64,000 nucleotides of DNA, from the NCBI GenBank assembly GCA_028284495.1, contig JANQRP010000041.1, forward strand, positions 26,734-90,733, in the 5' to 3' direction. The notes below the pieces were generated by a model, which did no database searches, was not told the DNA's origin, and was given only the letters and a program-made list of their open reading frames with translations. The position numbers were made by a program, and so were the translations under genes. This DNA comes from Longimicrobiales bacterium (GTDB taxonomy: Bacteria > Gemmatimonadota > Gemmatimonadetes > Longimicrobiales > Gaopeijiaceae). Below are positions 45,201-62,647 of this stretch, piece by piece (position 1 is the first letter of the stretch; each line of letters begins with the position of its first letter).

Positions 45201-46679
45201 GGTACCGCGTTCGACGAGCTGCTCCTCACTGTCGAGGTCGCCGACTCCGTCGACCGCTGGTCCGAGTACCGCGGCCGGACGAGCGAGGCCGGCGTGGATC
45301 GGAGCTACCTCTCCGTTCCATTCATGGAGGGCGTGCTCGGACAGCTCCGGCGCCTCCACGATGCCGGGCTCTATCGCGAGGACCTCTCCTGGGACGTCGT
45401 CGAGCGGACCTCCGTCCTCTTCACGGTGGAGGACGACTCGACCTTCTCGCGCGTCGTCTCGGTTCCGCGTTCGAGCGCCCCGCGGTCCACGCGGACGCGC
45501 ACCCTCATCGCCGAGGGCTGGAGCTGGGACGGGTCGCCGATGGTCCAGTGGGAGACGCCGATCCCGCCGCCCGAGCACGACTCGGTGCTCGCGCGCCTCA
45601 ATACCTTTCCCGGCGTGCGCGTCTGGCACGCCGCCGACTCGTACCTGGGCCAGCCGGTGTGGGTGGCGGAGTTCCTGCCGGGCGACGCGGGGCTCGAGCG
45701 GGGCCTCGTCTCGCAGGCGAAGCTGAACGCGCTCAAGCCCACGCTCTTCATCAGCGGTCGCCAGCACGCCAACGAGGTGTCGAGCACGTCGCACATGCTG
45801 CGGCTGGCGGAGCTTCTCGTGACCGACTCGACCCATCGGGCGATGCTCGACCGGGTGAACGTGGTGCTCCATCCGATGGCGAACCCGGACGGCGCCCGAC
45901 TCGCCGTGGAGATGCAGGAGACCAACCCCGACCACATGCTCCACGCCGGCTATCTGGGCTCACTCGGGGTGGACATCACCAGCGGTGAACGAAGCGACGA
46001 CCCGATCTACCCCGAGAGCCAGGTACGGCGCGAGGTACGCGGGACATGGCTTCCGGACGCCTACGTGAACATGCACGGCTATCCGAGCCACGAGTGGGTG
46101 CAGTACTTCGCCGGCTACAGCGCATGGGTACGCTCCCGGCGTGGCGGCCAGCGCGCCTGGTGGGCGCCCCGCGGCTGGTTCATTCCCGGATTCGGGTGGG
46201 TCGAGGACGAGGAGCATCCCGAGTACACCGAGGCGCAGTTCGCCATGCTCGACTCGGTCGCTGCGTCGATTCGCGCCGAGGACGACGTCGCCTCCATGAG
46301 CGACGAGATGTACGCGCGCTATCGGAAGTACGGCACGCAGGACCGGGACGCGTTCCGCGAGTACTTCCGCAGCGGCATTCTCGTATACCTCTCGCTCAAT
46401 CCCTCGTCGAGCATCGGTCAGGGGGTCTACAGCGACCGAATCACCTACTTCTCCGCGACCACGGAGGCGCCGGACGAGACCGCGCGGGGCGAGTGGCTGG
46501 ACATCGTGGCGAGCGCTGGGCTCGCCCACTCGACCGCCCTTCTGCGCTACCTCGCGACCGGGGAGTTCGAGGTGGAGCGCGAGGCCGAGGCCTTCGACGG
46601 CCTCGTCACCCGGAAGGTCCACCGCGTGAAGCCGGTGCGGCCGGCGTCCGGCGAAGGGAGCGACGGCCCGGGCGGCTGA
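42219..46679 (+). CDS. Giant secreted M14-family metallopeptidase (about 1,486 residues)
   Basis: A basic N-region and hydrophobic segment ending SSPLAAQQ form the signal peptide. Starting from the CTG at 42219 (CTGA overlap) keeps the Arg-rich N-region. The alternatives are GTG at 42180, inside the previous gene, and ATG at 42300, which leaves no positive charges. The catalytic M14 domain is C-terminal: FISGRQHANEVSSTSH (HxxE) near residue 1180, HPMANPDGARL, and VNMHGYPSHEWVQYF as the third zinc ligand. About 1,100 residues precede it, with beta-rich segments and large regions I cannot assign. It is several times longer than usual carboxypeptidases. Confidence 0.82.
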   Translation: MRSAATGRRGIAGAVRAAAIARAVAAAMGVGVGVAAGGFGALFSSPLAAQQEPATAPRTDLAGLFSEGRILRDLSGDGVVDALSVRIVVPDRPDATSATVAVNLAARFGFETSATSLGLVTPLSSLGTPDVPVVFVGAAVAEAAGALASASDLLDGTAPGEGLVLHLPAGSALPAGGIVLAGHDATGLLAVGDYVAGRLPEIWGVEGDGWADVADAIDGFVSARGGGPAATVVERIVVDAGRPGVSRAQARVVLSPEVDVDGVEAPLRGVGDAEPDSTEAAPPSVETLHFPDLHRLDVVLEAGPDVRTVAVRPDEPWDTRKDGAWRPDSDTGFGLPELYEVDGLYRDTNRDLVPDEIEGYLSVGADADPARVGDLATRIGLEVAGLRAPLAVPARQSDDPGALGFPVVVGGEHPWLGRLLDQGDLPGWDPGAGAGSIRLVESGFAGRDGMVVAGGDRAGTDAALGWLAARAPYLRDADRGGYRLHDARTHARRTLQGRTAGGQAALALHKLDTWMRRLAEDGSMAGAPLPPVVGDSASTAGQEPSVGSPASPSRIEVELAIETVEAGLEDVATDVVRARFPDAALDVRTWSTGFGVGDTIYARTFDLGWEVEDARALLERDVYPAVNRDSPVSVHLRVSEPPEIREALEAEIRSELVARGAPAIDVTVLSAYKQGYSWLVDDVLSRIRGLDFGSGVGDIRVEYHTLQEADDVRWQTIAAETRWLQELYPVDAVLARELGIDVNRITFHPVRRPGSVYRVEVRGLDGEVLMEDTFHPTWVVRPFFDLFPEYEQVRVTTGRLTASVGGETVVDERIVTDPERFWDRLQTDVYGRMIEYVMDIQDGAPSGGNAPYFDEFRVDLRLSEPDHRIGIQEEVISSLEAMHEDIYFETLTLFDLIGDRYGVGGLSYPGRVLPYIDPTGAGAPGTATVSLTGKQRGVPELVVRAFGVDPGARPVPEVEVRDYALSGIALEAPELVGVTVRDVAGGGAPTVNGAGTAFDELLLTVEVADSVDRWSEYRGRTSEAGVDRSYLSVPFMEGVLGQLRRLHDAGLYREDLSWDVVERTSVLFTVEDDSTFSRVVSVPRSSAPRSTRTRTLIAEGWSWDGSPMVQWETPIPPPEHDSVLARLNTFPGVRVWHAADSYLGQPVWVAEFLPGDAGLERGLVSQAKLNALKPTLFISGRQHANEVSSTSHMLRLAELLVTDSTHRAMLDRVNVVLHPMANPDGARLAVEMQETNPDHMLHAGYLGSLGVDITSGERSDDPIYPESQVRREVRGTWLPDAYVNMHGYPSHEWVQYFAGYSAWVRSRRGGQRAWWAPRGWFIPGFGWVEDEEHPEYTEAQFAMLDSVAASIRAEDDVASMSDEMYARYRKYGTQDRDAFREYFRSGILVYLSLNPSSSIGQGVYSDRITYFSATTEAPDETARGEWLDIVASAGLAHSTALLRYLATGEFEVEREAEAFDGLVTRKVHRVKPVRPASGEGSDGPGG

Positions 46680-46708
46680 GCGCCCCGAGACGCGCCTGCG
46701 CCGCTCCC

Positions 46709-46758
46709 GAGTGTTGTGGCGCAGACGCCACACCCGCGTCGTGCAACACTCTGTTGCA
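46709..46758. repeat. Nested inverted repeats upstream of the NRPS-PKS gene
   Basis: Three palindromes interlock: GAGTGTTG (46709-46716) with CAACACTC (46744-46751); TGTGGCG (46715-46721) with CGCCACA (46726-46732) around CAGA; and TGCAACA (46742-46748) with TGTTGCA (46752-46758) around CTC. The structures are mutually exclusive in part, as in a switch. The region lies in the 285 bp gap before the megasynthase. It could be a regulator site, a riboregulator or a mobile-element remnant. Confidence 0.5.
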
Positions 46759-46964
46759 GGCTACGGCACGGCGCCGACGGGGCGGAACGACGTACTGACC
46801 GCCTGCCCGTCCACCCTTGTCTGGCGCGGTGATTCGCGATCCGGGCCCCCGCCGCGGTCCCGCCGCTCGCTGCGGTCCTGATCTTGCCCTTTGGCAGGGA
46901 GACACGCGCGGGCGAACGCCACACCTGGCCCGGACCCGGCGCGTGACGAGCCCGGGGGCGGCAG

Positions 46965-56989
<10,025 letters not shown>

Positions 56990-56993
<4 letters not shown>

Positions 56994-57739
56994 AGCCGCT
57001 GATGCTCGGGGGACGAGACCGCCCCGTCTTCGCTCTGTTCACACCGGCCGAGGGGCCGCGGAAGCGGCGCAGCGCCCTCATCTGCCCCCCGCTCGGACAG
57101 GAGTACGTCCGGGCCCACCGGTCGCTCGCACTGCTGGGCCGCCAGCTCTCACGGGCGGGCCTCGACGTGATGCGGTTCGACTACTTCGGAACCGGCGATT
57201 CGGGCGGTGACGGCGAGGAGGTCACGCTCGACGGATGCGTCGGCGACGCGCGCCTCGCGGCGGCCGAGCTCGCGGCAATGACCGGCGTCGACCGCGTGTC
57301 GTTCGTCGGGCTCCGGCTCGGTGCGACCATCGCCGGTCGTGCTGCGCGAGAATCGGGCGTGCGCGTGGGCACACCCTCGGACGGCGCGGTCCGTTCGGTG
57401 CGAGCGGGCGCGCTCGTGGGCTGGGATCCGGTAGAGGATGGAGCCGCCTACGCCGACCTGATCCGCGAGGAGGCCGACGCCGTTCGGGACGGGGCCGCCC
57501 ACTGGAGAGGCTTCCCGTTCTCCGAGTCGCTGCTCGACGAAATCGCCGACGTCGCGGCCTGGGTGCCGCCGCCGTCGCCGAGGGCGCGCAGCCTCGCGAT
57601 CGCGTCGCAGTGCATGCGCGGCCCGGCCAACTTCGAGGTGATCGCTTGCGAGCCGTGCTGGACCGAACAGGGGAACTCCGGGCATGGAGCCGTGCCCGCG
57701 CCGGTCATCCGGCGCATTGTCGAGTGGGTGGCCGCATGA
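56990..57739 (+). CDS. Alpha/beta-hydrolase with GLRLG elbow, coupled to the megasynthase
   Basis: 249 residues; its ATG overlaps the megasynthase stop (ATGA). The strand ALICPPLGQEYVRAHRSLALLGRQL and VMRFDYFGTGDSGG resemble the exosortase-A-associated hydrolase 2 group. At the nucleophile elbow it has V-G-L-R-L-G, with Arg where Ser or Cys is expected, so classical hydrolase catalysis is doubtful. It may be a structural or product-handling partner of the next hydrolase, possibly helping release or transfer the peptidyl chain from PCP2. Cytoplasmic, with no signal peptide. Confidence 0.75.
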
Positions 57740-58770
57740 CGGGCGCGTGGACGGAGCGTCCGGTCGCCTTCGGGCCCGGAGGCTCGCTCATCGGGGTCCT
57801 CACGAGCCCATCCACGCCGGTCACCGGCGACGCCCGCTCCGACCAGGTCACCGTCGTCCTCGTCAACGCCGGCATCGTGCATCGGATCGGTCCGAACCGC
57901 CTGTACGTATCCGTGGCGCGCGCGCTCGCCGACGAGGGCATCCACGCCTTCCGGTTCGACCTGTCGGGCATCGGCGACAGCGTGGTCCACTGGGACCCCT
58001 CCGTCGCCGATCTCACCGCCATGACCGACCGCGACATCGGGGCGGCGCTCGACTTCCTGGACAGCTCGGACGTACCCGGTCGGTACGTCCTCGCCGGACT
58101 CTGCTCCGGCGCGGACCAGGCCTTCCGCGCGGCCCGGGCCGACGCCCGAATCGTCGGGGTCGCGATGATCGATCCGGACGTCCACCGGACGCGGGGGTTC
58201 CGCGCCCGGCAGGTCGCCCGGCAGCTCGGTCGGGGCCGGACGTGGCAGAAAGTCCTCACGCTCCAGCACCCGTGGGTCCGACGCGCGGTAGGTGCGGACG
58301 AGGGCGCGGCCGAACCCCGGGATGGGATCGTGGCCGATTCTCGGGACGGGCTCGCGGCCGACTCGGCATCGCTCGGCGCGGGCGCGCTTGGCGGGAGCGG
58401 ATCCGCAGGCTCCGAGTCCACCTCCGGATACCCCGAGATCATTCGCGTCACCACGCTCCCGCCGCGCGGTGAGATGGAGCGCGCGTTCCAGCGCCTCGTG
58501 GACCGCGACGTGGGCCTGCTGTGCCTCTTCACCGGCGGCCTGGAGGAGCGCTACAACTACCGCGACCAGTTCCTGGACGCGTACCCCGCCGTGGAGTTCG
58601 GTGACCGGCTCACACTGGCGTACCACGCCGAGGCGGACCACACGTTCTCGCACCCCGACGCGCGGGCGCGGACGGTCGCGAAGATCCGGGACTGGGTGCG
58701 ATCGACCTCGTTCCGGAGTGCTGCGGCGCGGGCCGACGACGACCAGACGGTCGCTAGCGCCACGGTCTGA
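57736..58770 (+). CDS. Alpha/beta-hydrolase with Cys nucleophile elbow (GLCSG), candidate trans-acting releasing enzyme
   Basis: 344 residues; ATGA overlap with the previous gene. Motifs: VVLVNAGIVHRIGPNRLYVSVARALA, FRFDLSGIGDS, the elbow VLAGLCSGADQAF with Cys at the nucleophile position, and a C-terminal His region in AEADHTFSHP. It resembles exosortase-A-associated hydrolase 1. An Ala/Gly/Ser-rich insertion (positions 58290-58430) with repeats of the type ADSRDG sits in the lid region. As the megasynthase has no thioesterase, this pair is the best candidate for chain release; this is inference. The 3' end overlaps the PPTase gene by 17 bp. Confidence 0.75.
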   Translation: MTGAWTERPVAFGPGGSLIGVLTSPSTPVTGDARSDQVTVVLVNAGIVHRIGPNRLYVSVARALADEGIHAFRFDLSGIGDSVVHWDPSVADLTAMTDRDIGAALDFLDSSDVPGRYVLAGLCSGADQAFRAARADARIVGVAMIDPDVHRTRGFRARQVARQLGRGRTWQKVLTLQHPWVRRAVGADEGAAEPRDGIVADSRDGLAADSASLGAGALGGSGSAGSESTSGYPEIIRVTTLPPRGEMERAFQRLVDRDVGLLCLFTGGLEERYNYRDQFLDAYPAVEFGDRLTLAYHAEADHTFSHPDARARTVAKIRDWVRSTSFRSAAARADDDQTVASATV

Positions 58771-59536
58771 TCGGAGGGTCGGCGTCAGGTTCCGCCCCAG
58801 GCTCCCGGTGCCGCACGATCGTGCCGACCGCTGCGGTCCCCGGGGCAGGGGTCGCGTCGAGTGTCGCCGGCAGCGTCCCCGGGCCGAGGCGGAGGTGGGA
58901 GACGATCACCGCGTCGGGGTCCCACCCCGCGTGGTCGACGGACGCGACGTCCATGCCGAGCGCGGTCGGCTCGAGCGCGATGGAACTCGGCTCCAGCGCG
59001 AAGCCCGTGCCGAGGTACTTCATCACGGCCTCCTTCGCCGTCCAGAGCCGATAGAACCGCCGGAGGCGTGCGTGCTGGTCCTCGGCGGCATTCATCCAGT
59101 CCCGCTCCGGGTCGAGGAAGACCCTCGTCGCGACACCGTCGAGGTCCCGCAGCGGCTCCACCCGCTCGACATCCACTCCCACCGGACCGTGTCCGCCGCA
59201 CGCGAGCACGAAGACCGGACCCGAGTGGCTGAGGTTGAAGGGAGGACCGCGGTCGTCGGCCACGCGGGGCTTCCGACCGTCTCCCTCCAGCAGCGGGACG
59301 GCGTCCGCCCGCTCACCCCTCACCCCGGCGAGGATCCGTCGCGCGGCCAGCCGACCCCTCACCCACCGGTCCCGCACGACCCCGACTCGGAGCCGACCTG
59401 CCCGAGCACGCTCGTCGGCCGATAGCTCGCCGAGAGGGTCCCGAGTCGACCCCCCTTCGATCGGCGTATCGAGATCGACGGTCCACACCCGCAGCGGCGG
59501 CGCGGTCGGGTCGGCTGAATCGAGGTCGGGCGGCAC
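58754..59536 (-). CDS. Sfp-type 4'-phosphopantetheinyl transferase
   Basis: 260 residues from the GTG at 59536; a shorter start at the GTG at 59488 would still include the first strand (VWTVDLD). Diagnostic motifs are FNLSHSG, GVDVERVEPLRD (Mg2+ binding) and RLWTAKEAVMKYLGTGFAL (WxxKEA). The enzyme transfers phosphopantetheine from CoA to the conserved Ser of carrier proteins, here presumably PCP1, ACP and PCP2 of the adjacent megasynthase. The convergent arrangement, with 3' ends overlapping by 17 bp, supports co-localisation for a joint role. A C-terminal extension (about 60 residues, DAVIVSHLRLG and on) follows the core. Confidence 0.9.
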   Translation of the reverse strand: MPPDLDSADPTAPPLRVWTVDLDTPIEGGSTRDPLGELSADERARAGRLRVGVVRDRWVRGRLAARRILAGVRGERADAVPLLEGDGRKPRVADDRGPPFNLSHSGPVFVLACGGHGPVGVDVERVEPLRDLDGVATRVFLDPERDWMNAAEDQHARLRRFYRLWTAKEAVMKYLGTGFALEPSSIALEPTALGMDVASVDHAGWDPDAVIVSHLRLGPGTLPATLDATPAPGTAAVGTIVRHREPGAEPDADPPIRPWR

Positions 59537-59571
59537 GCGGGCGGGGGTCGGCGGGTCGTTTCGACCCGAAC

Positions 59572-61092
59572 CTACGCTCCGCCGCCGCCGCGCAGGAAGG
59601 CCTCGATGAACGTCGCCACCCTCGGATCGTCGATCTCGGTCAGGGCGTGGAGAGCCGTCTGGCGCAGGTCGGGATCCTCCTCCGACCTCACGATCTCGAT
59701 GAGCGCATCGATGCGCGGCCCCGGATCTCCGGCGTCGTCCATCTGCGCGACGAGCCAGAGCGACTGCTCCCGAAGCTCGGCCTCCTCGGTGGTTCGATAG
59801 AGGTCGAGCAGGAACGACGTCGAGAGCGTCCCGTCGTCGGCGAGACGATACAGGGCCGCGGCCCGGACCTCCGGACTCTCGTTCGGGTCCGCCAGCCGGT
59901 CGCGCAGCCACGCGCGCGCCTCGTCGTCGTCCCGGGACGCGACGGCCCACACGACCGCCGCGCGGCTGTCCGGCGAAAGTCGCGAGTACACCCGTCGAAG
60001 GACATCCGTCCCTCCCACTTCGGCGAGCGCGTACACGAGCGCCTCCTCGTTCTCCACGTTCCCCGCGAGCAGTCGCTGTTCGAGGATGTCGACCGCTTCG
60101 GGCCGGCCGGACATCGCCAGGGCGTAGTAGAGCTCGTCGCCCAGGTCACCCGCGTCCTGCTGTGCCACCATGCGGGTCAGCGCATCGAACGCCGCATCGT
60201 CGTCGCTCTGCGCGAGGACCATGAGGGCTACCTCGCGCACGTCCGAGTCCTGCTCGACGTCCTCGAGCGCGAGCTCGATGAGCAGGTCCCGCGCCTCCGT
60301 GTCGCTCCCCTCCGCGCGCTCCGCGAGAATCCAGAGCGCCATCTCGCGTACGGTGCGGGCGCACTCGTCCCGGTTCCGGAGGATGTCTCGGAGGATGTCG
60401 TTCCCCCGCTCCGGATCCATCCGGTACAGCGCCTGGAGCGCCACGGCCCGGACCTCCCACTCGGCCTCGCAGGCCTGCTGCGCCCGGGCCGACTCGAGCG
60501 CGGCCATGCGCGCCCCCAGGGCCCGACGCTCGGCCGCCTGCATCCGCCGCGCGACCTGCTCCGTCGCCGCCGCGGTCTGCGCGAGCTGCTGCTCCAGCTG
60601 CGCCAGCTCCTGCGCCACCGCCCGCTCGGCGCTGGCGCTTCCCCGCTGCGCAAGCTCGGCGCGGATGCGGGCGAGCAGCACCTCGGACTCTCGCGCCGTG
60701 GTCGCGTCGGGAAAGCCCTCGAGCTGACTCTGGAGCAGACGCAGCGCCCTCTCCATGTCGGCGCGCTGCTCCGTTCGATACCGCGCGAGCGCCTCGAAGT
60801 AGTAGGTCTCCGGGACGTACTGTGACGTGTCGTACCGTGCGCGAAGCTCGGCGAACAGGTCGGCCGCTTCCTGGTAGCGCCCCTCGTTGAGGAGTGTCCG
60901 GGCCCGACGATAGACGACTTCGACCGTGTCGGCCGCGACCGCCGCGTCCCGGGCCGCGAGGGACACGAGTTCGCGGGCGTCGGCGTCGGGCATCTGGGGC
61001 GTCGCGCCGCGGGCAGGGGCCGGAGAAGCCATCGCGATCACGAGGGCGAACGTCAGGCCCCCGAGCACCGTGGTCGTCATCTTCCTGGTCAT
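59572..61092 (-). CDS. Exported TPR/HEAT-repeat protein
   Basis: 506 residues from the ATG at 61092. Upstream lies AAGGATGG, part of a 12 bp palindrome (CCTTTCGAAAGG, 61103-61114) that could fold over the ribosome site. A signal peptide (TTTVLGGLTFALVIAMASPAPARG) is followed by a TPR-like unit (YRRARTLLNEGRYQEAADLFAELRARYD), a coiled-coil of Gln/Ala (residues about 160-205) and about nine HEAT repeats (REMALWILAERAEGSD, RAAALYRLADDG and so on). It is probably periplasmic, a scaffold for protein interactions. The adjacency to an ECF sigma and a putative anti-sigma suggests an envelope-signalling operon. Confidence 0.8.
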   Translation of the reverse strand: MTRKMTTTVLGGLTFALVIAMASPAPARGATPQMPDADARELVSLAARDAAVAADTVEVVYRRARTLLNEGRYQEAADLFAELRARYDTSQYVPETYYFEALARYRTEQRADMERALRLLQSQLEGFPDATTARESEVLLARIRAELAQRGSASAERAVAQELAQLEQQLAQTAAATEQVARRMQAAERRALGARMAALESARAQQACEAEWEVRAVALQALYRMDPERGNDILRDILRNRDECARTVREMALWILAERAEGSDTEARDLLIELALEDVEQDSDVREVALMVLAQSDDDAAFDALTRMVAQQDAGDLGDELYYALAMSGRPEAVDILEQRLLAGNVENEEALVYALAEVGGTDVLRRVYSRLSPDSRAAVVWAVASRDDDEARAWLRDRLADPNESPEVRAAALYRLADDGTLSTSFLLDLYRTTEEAELREQSLWLVAQMDDAGDPGPRIDALIEIVRSEEDPDLRQTALHALTEIDDPRVATFIEAFLRGGGGA

Positions 61093-61215
61093 GTGGTTCC
61101 ATCCTTTCGAAAGGCCGGCGTCCATCGCCGTCCGGGATTCGAGGTCACTCGTCATGTGCGGGCGGTTCGGTCCGTCTCGCGTCTCCCACTGATCCGGCAT
61201 CACCCCTCCCCGTCG

Positions 61216-61941
61216 TCAGTCGGTCGAGGTCATGGGTCGGCGCCGGGCATCGAGCCTCGGCAGCGCGGCCTGGATTCTCGGCACCAGGTCGGCGCCCCGG
61301 AGACCCGCGCCCAGCAGGTCGACCTCCTCGGCCCGCCGGGTGGCATCGAAGTCGGCGCCGTCGAGCAGCGCGAGCTGCGCCAGAACCAGCTCCAGGTCGC
61401 CGAGCAGCGCTCGAAGCTCCACCTCCTCGCTCGGCGCCACCCGGAGCAGCATGCGGGTGTCCGCGAGCAGTCGCCGGCCACGCGACGCCAGATCGTCGTC
61501 GACGTCGCCCCGCTGGACGTCCACGCCCACGAAGCTGAGGAGCGACTCGGACGCCGTGAGGTGCCGCGCGGCGACGTCCCGAACGACGCGCGCATCCACG
61601 CCGGTCCCGGCCGGCGATCCGCCGGCGACGGGCGCGGGCGTGGGGGACGCCGTCGGAACGCTCCCTCGGCCGATGGCGATCCCGGCGAGGAGCACGACCG
61701 ACGCCGCGAGCCCGAGCGCCCAACGAGTCAGCGGCCGACCCATGATCGAGCCTCCCGCGTCCCGCCCGGCACCGATGCGGGCCTCGATCGCCCGCCACAT
61801 CTCGTCGGCCGGAGTCGGTCCCGGTGGGTTCGTTTCCCGCGTCATCGCTGCCTTCATGGATCGGATCCAGGCGTCGGGAAGCGGCCGTCCGGCCTTCTCG
61901 TCCTCCGGCCGAGGCCGGTCCACGTCGAATCTCTGCGTCAT
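61216..61941 (-). CDS. Single-pass membrane protein, putative anti-sigma factor
   Basis: 241 residues. A hydrophilic N-terminal cytoplasmic part of about 70 residues (containing PADEMWRAIEARI) precedes one transmembrane helix (WALGLAASVVLLAGIAIG) and a periplasmic helical domain. The ATG overlaps the sigma-factor stop (ATGA), the typical arrangement of sigma/anti-sigma pairs. It lacks the zinc-binding HxxxCxxC of the ZAS domain, so the assignment rests on context and topology. The periplasmic part (LTASESLLSFVGVDV, ELVLAQLALLDGADFD) may sense an envelope signal. Confidence 0.6.
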   Translation of the reverse strand: MTQRFDVDRPRPEDEKAGRPLPDAWIRSMKAAMTRETNPPGPTPADEMWRAIEARIGAGRDAGGSIMGRPLTRWALGLAASVVLLAGIAIGRGSVPTASPTPAPVAGGSPAGTGVDARVVRDVAARHLTASESLLSFVGVDVQRGDVDDDLASRGRRLLADTRMLLRVAPSEEVELRALLGDLELVLAQLALLDGADFDATRRAEEVDLLGAGLRGADLVPRIQAALPRLDARRRPMTSTD

Positions 61942-62480
61942 GCGAACTCCGGTTCGTAGTCGCGGAGGGCCTCGCGCAGTCGGGCTCTCGCGCGACTCAG
62001 ACGCGCCTTCGAGGTGCCGACCGCGACGTCCAGGGCCTCGGCGATCTCTCCGTGCTTGTAGCCCTCGAGGTCGTGCATCAGGAAGACCACGCGGTAGATC
62101 TCGGGAAGCTCCTCGACGGCCGCTCGCAGGCGATCCTGGAGGAGCGGTCGGGTTCCCGGGGACGCCCCGTTGACGTGGTGCGCCGCGTCGATCGGGCGCT
62201 CCCGCTTCCGGTGCCGGTCACGTCGCCGAATCACGTTCAGCCCGGTCGAGACCGCCACGGTGTGCAACCAGGTGGAGAAGGCGGCGTCCCCGCGGAACTG
62301 CCCGAGGTTCTGCCACGCACGAACGAACGTCTCCTGGGTCATGTCGCGAGCCGTGTCGTCATCCCCCGCCATCCGGTGCGCGAGCCGGTACACGCGGTCA
62401 ACGTTCCGCTCGTAGAGCTGCCGGAAGGCCTGCTGAGAGCCCTCCCTGGCTTCGGCAACGAGCTGCGCATCGTCCGTCAG
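61938..62480 (-). CDS. ECF RNA polymerase sigma factor
   Basis: 180 residues if started at the CTG at 62480, which gives the standard beginning TDDAQLVAEAREGSQQAFRQ (region 2.1). The first GTG (62393) would delete region 2.1, and no ATG or GTG lies in frame upstream for at least 100 bases. Region 2 continues with DTARDMTQETFVRAWQNL, region 3/4 with ELPEIYRVVFLMHDLEGYKHGEIAEALDVAVGTSKARLSRARARL. It directs RNA polymerase to an alternative promoter set, probably controlled by the coupled membrane protein. GGGATGG lies upstream of the CTG. Its targets are unknown and could include the nearby NRPS locus. Confidence 0.85.
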   Translation of the reverse strand: MTDDAQLVAEAREGSQQAFRQLYERNVDRVYRLAHRMAGDDDTARDMTQETFVRAWQNLGQFRGDAAFSTWLHTVAVSTGLNVIRRRDRHRKRERPIDAAHHVNGASPGTRPLLQDRLRAAVEELPEIYRVVFLMHDLEGYKHGEIAEALDVAVGTSKARLSRARARLREALRDYEPEFA

Positions 62481-62647
62481 TGTCCCATCCCCGTCCCGTG
62501 TGGCGGCCTTCGAGTCGATCAGGTCCCGTGTCTCGGGTGCTTCATCGTGTGGGACACGACGATCACGGAGAGGGTTGCGGGGCGAATCGACGGCGCGGGA
62601 ACATGCGCCGGGGGAGATCGCCCTCCGGCATCACCGGGCCGCGACGC

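Noticed and set aside
42195..45944. Long minus-strand frame opposite the giant M14 gene
   Set aside because: Antisense shadow; the plus strand carries zinc-peptidase motifs and signal peptide.
46709..46758. Integron attC site
   Set aside because: The required RYYYAAC and GTTRRRY core sites are not present around the palindromes, and there is no integrase or cassette array.
62391..62393. Sigma factor starting at the GTG at 62393
   Set aside because: It would delete region 2.1; the sequence upstream (LVAEAREGSQQAFRQLY) is clearly sigma-factor coding.
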